This document shows positions 1 through 5,216 of a stretch of DNA of 8,100 nucleotides, piece after piece. This DNA is from Candidatus Methanosuratincola petrocarbonis (ex Vanwonterghem et al. 2016) (GTDB taxonomy: Archaea > Thermoproteota > Methanomethylicia > Methanomethylicales > Methanomethylicaceae): positions 36,278 through 44,377 of the forward strand of contig MAGV01000084.1 of the NCBI GenBank assembly GCA_001717015.1, written 5' to 3'. Position numbers and translations under genes: made by a program. Each line of letters starts with the position of its first letter. Positions within the stretch are counted from its first letter, which is position 1. The notes under the pieces were generated by a model, which was given only the letters and a program-made list of their open reading frames with translations, was not told the origin of the DNA and did no database searches.

Positions 1-172
1 TCCTCTCCGCCTCATTTAGAAGCCTTTTTGCCCTTTCAGGGAGGAACGCGTCCGCTGGATCCTGCACTATCGGCGTTAGCGTCCCGTCATAATCCAGGAA
101 TAAAGCAGGCTTCCTTGACTGGAGCAGAGTTACCAGTTCATCGAAACATTCCATTGCCGACTTCATCTGCAT
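1..172 (-). CDS. otsB: Trehalose-6-phosphate phosphatase, N-terminal fragment (cut by window edge)
   Basis: Only the first 57 codons are in the window; the rest lies beyond position 1. The translation reads from ATG at 172 and contains LFLDYDGTLTP (residues 24-34), which is HAD-superfamily motif I with nucleophile D27 and acid/base D29. This is followed by IVQDP and an ERAKRLL segment, the pattern of the trehalose-phosphatase (OtsB) family. The family dephosphorylates trehalose 6-phosphate to trehalose, a compatible solute. An in-frame TAG directly precedes the ATG, so the frame cannot start earlier. A second ATG at 166 (M3) is a possible start, because the AGGTAG sequence just upstream is better spaced for it. 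HAD motifs II-IV and the cap domain cannot be seen here, so another HAD sugar phosphatase remains possible. No otsA-like synthase is visible in the window. Confidence 0.82.
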   Translation of the reverse strand, partial: MQMKSAMECFDELVTLLQSRKPALFLDYDGTLTPIVQDPADAFLPERAKRLLNEAER

Positions 173-245
173 CTACCTACGAGGAAAATTCTAGCTGCCT
201 TATTTCCAGATCGTCATTCTGTTGCAGATATGGAAAAACACAGTT

Positions 246-251
246 AAAAAA
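246..251 (-). terminator. T-run terminator after the thioredoxin-like gene
   Basis: Six consecutive T residues on the minus strand start 3 nt past the stop codon of the thioredoxin-like gene (stop at 254-256). Archaeal RNA polymerase commonly terminates at short T-runs without a hairpin. This would separate the gene from otsB, 80 nt downstream. Confidence 0.4.
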
Positions 252-253
252 GT

Positions 254-511
254 TCAGATCTTGAACTCTTTTTTCAGCATCTCAACCGCGGTCTTCTTGT
301 CTGGGACTCTCCCGGACACAACAACCTTTTCGTTTATGACTACTGCTGGTGTCGAGAGGATGTCGTACTTATCCGCCTCAGGAGATAGCGCAGACACGTG
401 TTGTATCTCAGCATCCAGCTTCAGCTCAGCAACAGCCTCTTTGAGCACCTTCTCGGTTGCCTTGCACCTTGCACATGGCGGTTCCCCGCCGAATATTAAT
501 ATCTTAGCCAT
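254..511 (-). CDS. Small thioredoxin-like redox protein (CxxC), permease-associated type
   Basis: An 85-residue protein whose size and pattern fit the thioredoxin_3 / 'redox-active disulfide protein 2' family (MTH895-like mini-thioredoxins). It has a beta strand (KILIFGG), then the active-site motif C13-A-R-C16, a helix, and the cis-proline element S-T-P55 before the VVINEKVVVSGRVP beta hairpin. These proteins are cytosolic dithiol/disulfide proteins, and their genes are often found beside COG0701/ArsP-type permeases. One lies at 1651, on the far side of the prenyltransferase gene. I chose ATG at 511. A GTG at 520 is in frame, but the TATA box centred near 546 places transcription start at about 520, which makes ATG 511 the natural start after a very short leader. 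The substrate is unknown; roles in metal or arsenic redox chemistry are inference from the pairing. Confidence 0.82.
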   Translation of the reverse strand: MAKILIFGGEPPCARCKATEKVLKEAVAELKLDAEIQHVSALSPEADKYDILSTPAVVINEKVVVSGRVPDKKTAVEMLKKEFKI

Positions 512-542
512 ATTTGTCACAATTCAAATAGCAGAATATGTA

Positions 543-550
543 GATATAAA
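543..550 (-). promoter_or_regulatory. TATA box for the thioredoxin-like gene
   Basis: The minus strand reads TTTATATC here, about 35 nt upstream of ATG 511. A start site roughly 25 nt downstream falls near position 520, giving a leader of about 9 nt. The small gene can therefore be transcribed independently of the prenyltransferase upstream of it. Confidence 0.5.
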
Positions 551-589
551 CTTAACCGCAGACGCCGTGGGAGGCGGCTTTGGTAGTGA

Positions 590-1546
590 TTATCCAAAAA
601 TAAGCTCAAAATATAGTACCAAAACGCCTGCCGACAGGAACCCTATCAGCCCAGACATGTTCATCGCAGTCTGTTTCACCGCACTTAAGCCTTTAGTCAT
701 CAATGCCAGTAAACTTGCGGCAGCCGTCGCAAAAGGAAGGAGTGAGATGATTACCAGCTTCGTGAGGTCAAAGTTGCCTCCTGCAAAGCCCAGAAAGTGG
801 AGCGCCGCCAATAATACTGTCCCAGAGAGCGACGCTGCCAGCGAAACGTATGAGGCCTTCTTCACGCCTATCCTTGTAACGATGTTCATTTTCCTCGCTG
901 CCCTATCTGCCTCGAAGTCCGGTATCTCCACCGTCAATATGAAATAAAGGCCGTAGAAGATCAGCGGAGCTGAGAGTGTGGCGAACCAGGGATCCAGCTC
1001 CCCCGCGACAACGAAGTACCCCATTCCTGGCATTATAAGGCCTGCAGCTAAGGCAGTGGCGACCTCCCCCAGGCCTCGGTACGAGAGCTTTAGAGGCGGT
1101 GCTGAATAGAACCACCCCAAAAGTCCGCCTGCTGTGGCAAAAATGAGGAAAGCAGCGCTAAACCCATATGTTATAGTAAATGCCAATGCTGCCATAAACG
1201 AGAGCGAAAGCAATGCCTGGGCTATTCTGAGCGCCGCTTTTTCAAGCTCCCTGTGCTCCAGTAGCACCCCGCTCCCCCCTGAGAAAAAGGTCCGCCCTGC
1301 GATTCGGTCGCTATTCCTGTCGTGGTAATCGTTGCTGAAGGAGACCGAGAGGTGAGCAAAGAAGAAAATACAGTAGCCGAAGACCGCTCTGTCGAGCGGA
1401 CACGACCAACCCCGCAACTGCGCCACAATTGCGCCCAGTGTGTACAGCAAGGCGCCGGGGACTAGGAAATGGGCTCTTGAGAGCTTCAGGATAAGCCTAG
1501 CCCTGCTTTTTCGCCCTGCATGCCCAACTAATATCTCCACAGACAT
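590..1546 (-). CDS. UbiA-family membrane prenyltransferase (MenA-like)
   Basis: A 318-residue polytopic membrane protein. The first Asp-rich motif is N72-D-Y-H-D-R-N-S-D80, matching UbiA NDxxDxxxD. It is followed by an FSGGSGVL stretch (88-95). YSAPPLKLS (147-155) is the conserved UbiA segment, and the second Asp motif is D210-F-E-A-D214. Both motifs bind Mg-diphosphate of the isoprenoid donor. Hydrophobic segments occur at about 28-45, 53-70, 108-128, 130-147, 163-182, 190-207, 232-255, 263-285 and 295-316. UbiA enzymes transfer a prenyl chain to an acceptor such as a quinone precursor or geranylgeranylglyceryl phosphate. The NDYxDxxxD plus GGSGVL spacing looks closer to MenA-type enzymes than to the archaeal lipid enzyme DGGGP synthase, but the acceptor cannot be decided here. 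It is transcribed divergently from the permease gene. Confidence 0.85.
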   Translation of the reverse strand: MSVEILVGHAGRKSRARLILKLSRAHFLVPGALLYTLGAIVAQLRGWSCPLDRAVFGYCIFFFAHLSVSFSNDYHDRNSDRIAGRTFFSGGSGVLLEHRELEKAALRIAQALLSLSFMAALAFTITYGFSAAFLIFATAGGLLGWFYSAPPLKLSYRGLGEVATALAAGLIMPGMGYFVVAGELDPWFATLSAPLIFYGLYFILTVEIPDFEADRAARKMNIVTRIGVKKASYVSLAASLSGTVLLAALHFLGFAGGNFDLTKLVIISLLPFATAAASLLALMTKGLSAVKQTAMNMSGLIGFLSAGVLVLYFELIFG

Positions 1547-1581
1547 ATTTGGCAGTATCTCACTAATCTGCTCTCCAGAGT

Positions 1582-1589
1582 AATATCGA
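1582..1589 (-). promoter_or_regulatory. Possible TATA element for the prenyltransferase gene
   Basis: The minus strand reads TCGATATTA across this position, preceded by a purine-rich GAAAG that could act as a BRE. It lies about 40 nt from ATG 1546, so a start site near 1560 would give a leader of about 14 nt. The element overlaps the palindrome TATCGATA (1584-1591). The match to a TATA box is weak. Confidence 0.25.
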
Positions 1590-1609
1590 TACTTTCGAAT
1601 TTGATAATA

Positions 1610-1617
1610 TTTATATA
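1610..1617 (+). promoter_or_regulatory. TATA box for the permease gene
   Basis: TTTATATA, an octamer identical to the one upstream of rps19e. A start about 25 nt downstream falls near 1638-1641, leaving a leader of roughly 10-13 nt before ATG 1651. No Shine-Dalgarno sequence is visible in that leader. Two short palindromes, TATCGATA (1584-1591) and TTCGAA (1594-1599), lie just upstream and could be operator half-sites, though AT-rich palindromes of this length are cheap. Confidence 0.6.
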
Positions 1618-1650
1618 CCTGATTCCTCCTTCTTTAGTCGGCGCAACCAT

Positions 1651-2727
1651 ATGCCTCTTGATCAGATCGCCATTTTATTGGTAGCCGGGTTGCAGTCTTT
1701 GATTGACTATGTAGCGCAACACACGGTGACTTGCCTGGTCCCTGCGTTCTTTATTGCGGGGGCAATGAACTATTTCATATCCAAGGATGTCGTGATCAGG
1801 TACCTCGGCTATTCGGCTAGGAGACTCGCCTCCTTCCCACTGGCAACAGTCTCCAGCATCGGCCTCGCGGTCTGCTCGTGCACTGTCATACCTATCGCCT
1901 CAGGACTCTACAGGCGGGGCAGCAGCATCGGTCCTGCATTCATCTTCCTGTGGACAGCGCCCGCGCTGAACATACTCACGATCACTTACAGCGGGGCTAT
2001 CCTCGGCGTTGAAATGACGCTCGTGAGGATCCTCGCCGCGATCTCCTCCTCTCTGATAATAGGATTGGTCATGGTGACCGTATTCAGGAGGGAGGAGCGG
2101 GAAAGGTCGGATAAGGAGAAGATGAAGCCCCAAGCGGCTGCGACCAAAGCTGAGGTCTTGCACTCTAAGAACTCGCTGATACTCATACTGATGCTCGTCG
2201 CCACGCTCCTCCTCCCCAACTACCTTGGCGCAGGGCGTGCATTCGTGGAGAAGCTTCTGATATTCCTCCCACTCTTCGCCGCATCAATGGCATTCGCGTA
2301 CCTGAGATTCAGCAGGGACGAGATCCTCCAGTGGTTCCAGGAGACTTGGTGGTTCGTCAAGAAGATCCTGCCGCTCTTGCTCGTCGGTGTCTTCATAGTC
2401 GGCGTGGTCGGAGCCCTCATACCTCCTGAGTTCGTCCAACAGGTCTTGGGTGGCAACGGACTGCCGCAGACTTTCCTTGCGAACTTCATAGGGGCAATAA
2501 TGTACTTCTCGAGCATGACCGAGTCCCCGTTCGTTAAGGTGATGTTGGATCTCGGCATGGGCAAAGCCCCTGCCTTGGCTCTGCTCTTGACAGGTCCGGG
2601 CATGAGCTTGCCGAGCATGCTGGCGATCATACGCGTCTTCACTTTCAGGAAGGCCATAGTCTACATCCTCACCACTGTTGTTGTCTCTACGACCTTTGCG
2701 TTCATCTTCGGCAACCTCCTTCTCTAA
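1651..2727 (+). CDS. ArsP/COG0701-type permease
   Basis: A 358-residue integral membrane protein of the DUF318/ArsP_1 permease family. The first half contains the family hallmark V-C75-S-C77-TVIPIASGLYRRG, followed by GPAFIFLWTAPALNI (94-108). The second half holds MYFSSMTESPFVK (284-296) and TGPGMSLPSML (314-324), the two-fold related repeat. Hydrophobic helices group into an N-terminal set (about 5-140) and a C-terminal set (about 174-358), joined by a charged cytosolic linker near 146-172. Characterised members export trivalent organoarsenicals (ArsP) or are implicated in Cu/Zn efflux; others are uncharacterised, so the substrate here is open. The paired cysteines and the nearby CxxC mini-thioredoxin suggest thiol or metalloid chemistry, which is inference. 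The gene is monocistronic, with its own TATA box and a T-rich 3' end. Confidence 0.87.
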   Translation: MPLDQIAILLVAGLQSLIDYVAQHTVTCLVPAFFIAGAMNYFISKDVVIRYLGYSARRLASFPLATVSSIGLAVCSCTVIPIASGLYRRGSSIGPAFIFLWTAPALNILTITYSGAILGVEMTLVRILAAISSSLIIGLVMVTVFRREERERSDKEKMKPQAAATKAEVLHSKNSLILILMLVATLLLPNYLGAGRAFVEKLLIFLPLFAASMAFAYLRFSRDEILQWFQETWWFVKKILPLLLVGVFIVGVVGALIPPEFVQQVLGGNGLPQTFLANFIGAIMYFSSMTESPFVKVMLDLGMGKAPALALLLTGPGMSLPSMLAIIRVFTFRKAIVYILTTVVVSTTFAFIFGNLLL

Positions 2728-2737
2728 TTTTTTATTA
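2723..2737 (+). terminator. T-rich terminator with short inverted repeat after the permease
   Basis: CTAAT - TTTTT - ATTAG overlaps the permease stop codon (TAA at 2725-2727). It is a T6 run flanked by 5-bp inverted repeats, a reasonable archaeal intrinsic terminator. If it works, the structured element that starts at 2741 would not be part of the main permease transcript. Confidence 0.4.
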
Positions 2738-2740
2738 GCA

Positions 2741-2885
2741 GCACCGAGCTCTCCTCCTGCAATCCTTGGGGGATCGACAAGCCTAGGTGTTGAAGCTGGA
2801 AGGCATCCATTTCAAGCGTGGATGGTTCTAGTCGTCATTGGGCAAATGGTCAGTTTGCGATCCAGTACCGCCGCGAAGTCGGTGT
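2741..2885 (+). ncRNA. Candidate structured RNA or long imperfect hairpin, unrecognised
   Basis: About 145 nt fold by eye into one nested hairpin. P1 pairs 2741-2747 with 2879-2885 (7 bp). P2 pairs 2771-2780 with 2855-2863 (9 bp, A2777 bulged). P3 pairs 2781-2789 with 2836-2843 (8 bp, G2787 bulged). P4 pairs 2795-2801 with 2826-2832 (7 bp). P5 pairs 2804-2809 with 2819-2824 (6 bp, 9-nt loop). Five pairs are G·U when read on the + strand and would be A·C mismatches on the other strand, which favours a + strand RNA. The rps19e TATA box starts at 2892, so this is not the leader of rps19e from that promoter. It could be an independent RNA, a permease 3' UTR, or a DNA cruciform. No separate promoter is clear. 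It lacks tRNA, SRP RNA, RNase P and C/D-box signatures. I do not know its function. Confidence 0.35.
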
Positions 2886-2891
2886 AAAAGA

Positions 2892-2899
2892 TTTATATA
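2892..2899 (+). promoter_or_regulatory. TATA box of the rps19e-ftsY operon
   Basis: TTTATATA preceded by the purine-rich AAAAGA, a good BRE. Transcription start is expected near 2921, giving a leader of about 25 nt that includes the ribosome binding site at 2932-2938. It is the only clear promoter upstream of the eight-gene translation operon. Confidence 0.65.
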
Positions 2900-2931
2900 G
2901 CGATTCAAATTAACTTCAGAGGAATCAAAAA

Positions 2932-2938
2932 GGAGAGG
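2932..2938 (+). promoter_or_regulatory. Shine-Dalgarno site deciding the TTG start of rps19e
   Basis: GGAGAGG lies 7 nt before TTG 2946. No ATG or GTG in this frame gives a full-length S19e, so this site fixes the unusual start codon. Confidence 0.6.
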
Positions 2939-2945
2939 AATTCGA

Positions 2946-3419
2946 TTGCCATTGGCTCAAGAAGTTCCAGCTGATCGGCTCATATTTGCGGTGGCTGATT
3001 ACCTCAAGGCTAATGTAAAGGAGGTTGCCCCGCCAGCATGGGCTGCATTTGTGAAGACCGGTCCCCATGTCGAGCGCGTACCTTCCCAGAATGATTTCTG
3101 GTATCTTCGTTGTGCCTCCCTGCTGAGGAGGCTCTATATTGAGAGCCCAGTGGGCGTGGAGCGGCTCAGGAGCCTGTACGGCGGCAGGGCAAAGAACGGG
3201 ATGGCCAACGAGCACTTCGTCAAGTCCGGAGGATCATCCCTGCGGAAAGCACTGCAGCAGCTCGAGAAGGCTGGATTCGTGGCGAAGCTGCCGAGCGGAG
3301 GGCGCGTCATAACTGACAGCGGAAGATCAATACTCGACCGCATCGCATACAAGCTATTGAAGGAAATTCAGAAAGATATGCCTGAGATGGGGAAATATCT
3401 GCCTGTAAAGCCCCAGTGA
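2946..3419 (+). CDS. rps19e: Small-subunit ribosomal protein eS19 (S19e)
   Basis: A 157-residue protein matching archaeal S19e along its length, close to the family's usual 145-160. It opens with the VPADRLIFAVADYLK helix (7-21). The core W32-AAFVKTG, then FWYLRCASLLRRLY (51-64), GVERLRSLYGGRAKNG (70-85) and SLRKALQQLEKAGFV (98-112) follow, with a C-terminal winged-helix end. eS19 binds the head of the 30S subunit and is needed for small-subunit maturation. The start is TTG, supported by the GGAGAGG site 7 nt upstream; the next in-frame TTG (2952) would be too far from it. It is first in a same-strand operon, with PDCD5 starting 10 nt after its stop. Confidence 0.96.
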   Translation: MPLAQEVPADRLIFAVADYLKANVKEVAPPAWAAFVKTGPHVERVPSQNDFWYLRCASLLRRLYIESPVGVERLRSLYGGRAKNGMANEHFVKSGGSSLRKALQQLEKAGFVAKLPSGGRVITDSGRSILDRIAYKLLKEIQKDMPEMGKYLPVKPQ

Positions 3420-3423
3420 GGTG
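3418..3423 (+). promoter_or_regulatory. Shine-Dalgarno site deciding the PDCD5 start
   Basis: GAGGTG overlaps the rps19e stop codon (TGA 3417-3419) and lies 6 nt before ATG 3430. The GTG at 3421, which is in frame with PDCD5 and could be mistaken for its start, is part of this site. The overlap also suggests translational coupling. Confidence 0.6.
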
Positions 3424-3429
3424 CCCGTC

Positions 3430-3765
3430 ATGTCTGGTTCTCCCGACGAAATCGACCTGATAAAACAGAGGAAGCTCGCCGAGATGAGGCGGCGCGCAGT
3501 CGAGGAGGAGCAGGCAGAGAGGATGCGGCAGGAGGCCGAGGCACAGAAGGCTAATATACTCAGGGCGATTCTGACGCCCGAGGCAAGGAGCCGGCTGAAC
3601 AACCTGAAGATGGTCAAGCCAGAATTCGCTGAGCAGTTCGAGCTTCAGCTGATCCAGCTTGCCAACGAGGGGCGCCTCCCGGTCCCGCTAACGGACGACC
3701 ACCTCAAGCAGATCCTGTCCCAGGTGCAGTCTAGAAAGAGGGAGATCAGGATAACAAGAATTTGA
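3430..3765 (+). CDS. PDCD5/TFAR19-family DNA-binding protein
   Basis: A 111-residue protein of the PDCD5 family, the usual archaeal size. The N-terminal half is a long charged helix rich in R, E, A and Q (about 7-45), followed by ILRAILTPEARSRLNNLKMV (43-62), VKPEFAEQFELQLIQLANEGR and PLTDDHLKQIL. This is the three-helix-bundle core of the family, and the tail is basic. Archaeal members bind double-stranded DNA in vitro and the human homologue interacts with the chaperonin TRiC/CCT; the archaeal cellular role is not settled. The start is ATG 3430, placed 6 nt after GAGGTG, rather than GTG 3421. Its position between ribosomal protein genes is a common archaeal arrangement and points to a role near translation or folding. 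Confidence 0.93.
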   Translation: MSGSPDEIDLIKQRKLAEMRRRAVEEEQAERMRQEAEAQKANILRAILTPEARSRLNNLKMVKPEFAEQFELQLIQLANEGRLPVPLTDDHLKQILSQVQSRKREIRITRI

Positions 3766-3774
3766 GGGATTGTT

Positions 3775-3930
3775 ATGGGAAGCAGAAAACAGACTAGCAC
3801 AAAGAAACGCCTCAATAAGGCAGGCAAGCAGAACAGCCCAGTCCCCCTCTGGGTGGTCGCCAAGACCAGGGGGAAGTTCAGGAGGCACCCAAAGATGAGG
3901 GACTGGAGAAGCCAGAAGCTTGACATCTAA
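3775..3930 (+). CDS. rpl39e: Large-subunit ribosomal protein eL39 (L39e)
   Basis: A 51-residue, strongly basic protein. It reads MGSRKQTSTKKRLNKAGKQ, then NSPVPLWV, then RGKFRRHPKMRDWRSQKLDI. The size, the conserved P-x-WV turn and the ending R-x-W-R-x-x-K-L identify L39e. eL39 lies at the wall of the peptide exit tunnel, in the position where bacteria have the extended loop of uL23. The start is ATG 3775, with GAGGGAT (3764-3770) 4 nt upstream overlapping the PDCD5 stop. It is 9 nt after PDCD5 and 18 nt before rpl31e, inside the same operon. Confidence 0.96.
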   Translation: MGSRKQTSTKKRLNKAGKQNSPVPLWVVAKTRGKFRRHPKMRDWRSQKLDI

Positions 3931-3938
3931 GTCGATTG

Positions 3939-3944
3939 GGTGAT
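3939..3944 (+). promoter_or_regulatory. Shine-Dalgarno site of rpl31e
   Basis: GGTGAT, a full match to the archaeal anti-Shine-Dalgarno, lies 4 nt before ATG 3949. It supports this ATG and therefore the long N-terminal extension of L31e. Confidence 0.5.
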
Positions 3945-3948
3945 CTAA

Positions 3949-4338
3949 ATGAGCGACTCTGAAAAGGAACGGAAAGATGCCGAAGCCGCAGCTCCTGCGC
4001 CCCCCACAAAGAAAGCGGCGGAGGCACCAAAGGAGCAGAAGGAGGAGAAGGCTCCTGAGGTAGAAGATGAGGAGAAGGTCGTCGAGGAGAAGCTGATCAG
4101 CGTCAACCTGAGGCATGCATACCTCTCCTATGGCAGGAAGGCTACGCCGAAAGCCGTCCGGATTGTGAAGAAAGTCGCCTCGAGGGCCTTCAAGGCTGCA
4201 GAGGGTGAGGTCAAGCTTTCATCCTCGGTGAACGAAGCGCTGTGGCGCAGGGGAAAGACAAAGACCGAGAGGAGAATCTCTCTGCGGGTGCAGAAGCTGG
4301 AGAGTGGAGTTGTTAGGGTGCTCAAGGCGGAGGCCTAG
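3949..4338 (+). CDS. rpl31e: Large-subunit ribosomal protein eL31 (L31e) with charged N-terminal extension
   Basis: A 129-residue protein. Residues from about 47 onward match L31e: LISVNLRHAYLSYGRK, then KAVRIVKKVASRAFKA, then VNEALWRRGKTKTERRISLR, ending VRVLKAEA. Archaeal L31e is usually about 80-100 residues, so residues 1-46 are an added low-complexity segment of K, E, A, P and V (for example KKAAEAPKEQKEEKAPE). eL31 sits near the exit of the nascent-chain tunnel, where targeting factors dock. The GGTGAT site 4 nt before ATG 3949 supports the extended start, and no alternative start close to the L31e core is equally good. It is followed by eif6 after 5 nt. Confidence 0.94.
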   Translation: MSDSEKERKDAEAAAPAPPTKKAAEAPKEQKEEKAPEVEDEEKVVEEKLISVNLRHAYLSYGRKATPKAVRIVKKVASRAFKAAEGEVKLSSSVNEALWRRGKTKTERRISLRVQKLESGVVRVLKAEA

Positions 4339-4343
4339 CTCCC

Positions 4344-5015
4344 TTGTCGATCTCTCGCCTCTCCCTCTACGGGAACCCTAACGTAGGGGCGTTCACTTTT
4401 TCGACAGACTCGTTCTTATTAGTCCCGCCGGACATGCCTGACGGCACGCTCAGGGAGTTTTCTGAGACCTTGGGCGTTCCGGCATACCGAACAACCGTTT
4501 CCGGAAGCGTCCTTCTGGGAATATTCACGATAGGGAATTCGCGAGGGATCATACTCCCAGGCACTGCAACTGATGCCGAAGTCCAGCAGATAGAGCAGAT
4601 GACGTCTGTGCCCGTAGCAGTTTATGAGGGCAAGGTAAACGCTCTCGGAAATATGGTCCTGTTGGGCGAGAGGGCAGCTATGGTTGGGCGCGGTGCCGAC
4701 AGGGGATTGGTGGACCTCATAAGGTCGCATCTTGGAGTCGAGGTATACGAGGGCAGTATAGCCGGGATAAACATGCCAGGCGTCTGCGCAGTGGCTAACA
4801 GGAAGGGGATCGTCTCCCACCCCCTCACCAGCGACGCAGAGCTGAACAACCTGAGCAAAATATTTAATATACCAGTGGACGTTTCTACCGTTAACTGCGG
4901 TTCCCCGTACTTGAGGGTGGGAATAACCGCCAATTCGTACGGTGCAGTTGTGGGTCAGGAAACGACCGGGCCTGAGATGGCAAGGATCGAATCCTCCTTG
5001 GGACTTACAGGGTGA
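4344..5015 (+). CDS. eif6: Translation initiation factor aIF6 (ribosome anti-association factor)
   Basis: A 223-residue protein with the five-fold pseudo-repeat (pentein) layout of IF6. Repeats begin near GNPNVGAF (10-17), GNSRGIILP (63-71), GNMVLLGERAAMVG (about 102-115), ANRKGIVSHPL (150-160) and ANSYGAVVG (about 196-204). aIF6 binds the large ribosomal subunit and prevents premature joining with the small subunit; the eukaryotic homologue also acts in 60S maturation. The start is TTG 4344, 10 nt after GGAGG (4329-4333) inside the end of rpl31e. The usual N-terminus begins only a few residues before the GNP motif, which fits this start. It lies between rpl31e and rpl18a, a widespread archaeal order. 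Confidence 0.95.
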   Translation: MSISRLSLYGNPNVGAFTFSTDSFLLVPPDMPDGTLREFSETLGVPAYRTTVSGSVLLGIFTIGNSRGIILPGTATDAEVQQIEQMTSVPVAVYEGKVNALGNMVLLGERAAMVGRGADRGLVDLIRSHLGVEVYEGSIAGINMPGVCAVANRKGIVSHPLTSDAELNNLSKIFNIPVDVSTVNCGSPYLRVGITANSYGAVVGQETTGPEMARIESSLGLTG

Positions 5016-5021
5016 TGGTGT

Positions 5022-5216
5022 ATGGAAAAGAACTACGTGATAAAGGGCAAGATGAAGCAACTCTTCGGATGGGTCGGTTTTGAGAAGTCAGTTTCGGCTC
5101 CGAACGAAGCGCGAGCGAGGGAGAAGGCGCTGAGCACGTTGGGCGGAAATCACAAATTAAGGCGCTTCCAGATAAAGATAGAGTCGGTAGTAGAGGAGCC
5201 GGTGAAGGCAGAATGA
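5022..5216 (+). CDS. rpl18a: Large-subunit ribosomal protein L18a/LX (aL20)
   Basis: A 64-residue protein of the archaeal L18Ae/LX family. It shows an N-terminal strand (YVIKGKMK), a WVGFEKSVSAPNEARAREKAL strand-helix unit and the signature GGNHKLRRFQIKIESV (41-56). It is slightly shorter than the roughly 75-80 residues I know for other archaeal LX proteins, mainly at the C-terminus. The protein is an accessory component of the archaeal large subunit, related to eukaryotic eL20. ATG 5022 is preceded by GGTGATGGTG (5011-5020), which overlaps the eif6 stop. Its own stop overlaps the prefoldin start (ATGA, 5213-5216), so the two are probably translationally coupled. Confidence 0.92.
   Translation: MEKNYVIKGKMKQLFGWVGFEKSVSAPNEARAREKALSTLGGNHKLRRFQIKIESVVEEPVKAE

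Noticed and set aside
512..520. GTG start at 520 for the thioredoxin-like gene
   Set aside because: It adds three residues not expected in the family and would coincide with the predicted transcription start; ATG 511 fits better.
222..947. A 241-codon open frame on the + strand
   Set aside because: It runs antisense to the thioredoxin-like gene and to the end of the prenyltransferase. Both of these show conserved motifs, while this frame shows none.
2741..2885. A tRNA with introns, because the closing 7-bp stem resembles an acceptor stem
   Set aside because: No TTCRA-type T arm precedes the 3' strand, U8 is missing and no anticodon arm can be drawn. The GGTTCTAGT stretch at 2824-2832 is part of a different stem.
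2741..2885. SRP RNA, RNase P RNA or C/D-box RNA
   Set aside because: No SRP helix-8 core with AGCAG partner, no RNase P GAGGAAAGUC-type core, and no RTGATGA/CTGA box pair were found.
2678..2887. A 69-codon open frame on the + strand across the permease end and the hairpin
   Set aside because: Its first part is out of frame within the permease, and it has no Shine-Dalgarno site or family resemblance. The hairpin explains the region better.
3421..3423. GTG start for PDCD5
   Set aside because: The GTG is part of the GAGGTG ribosome binding site; ATG 3430 is correctly spaced from it.
4419..5060. A 213-codon open frame on the - strand
   Set aside because: It is antisense to aIF6, whose five repeats are clear, and its translation is rich in His, Pro and Cys without a recognisable motif.
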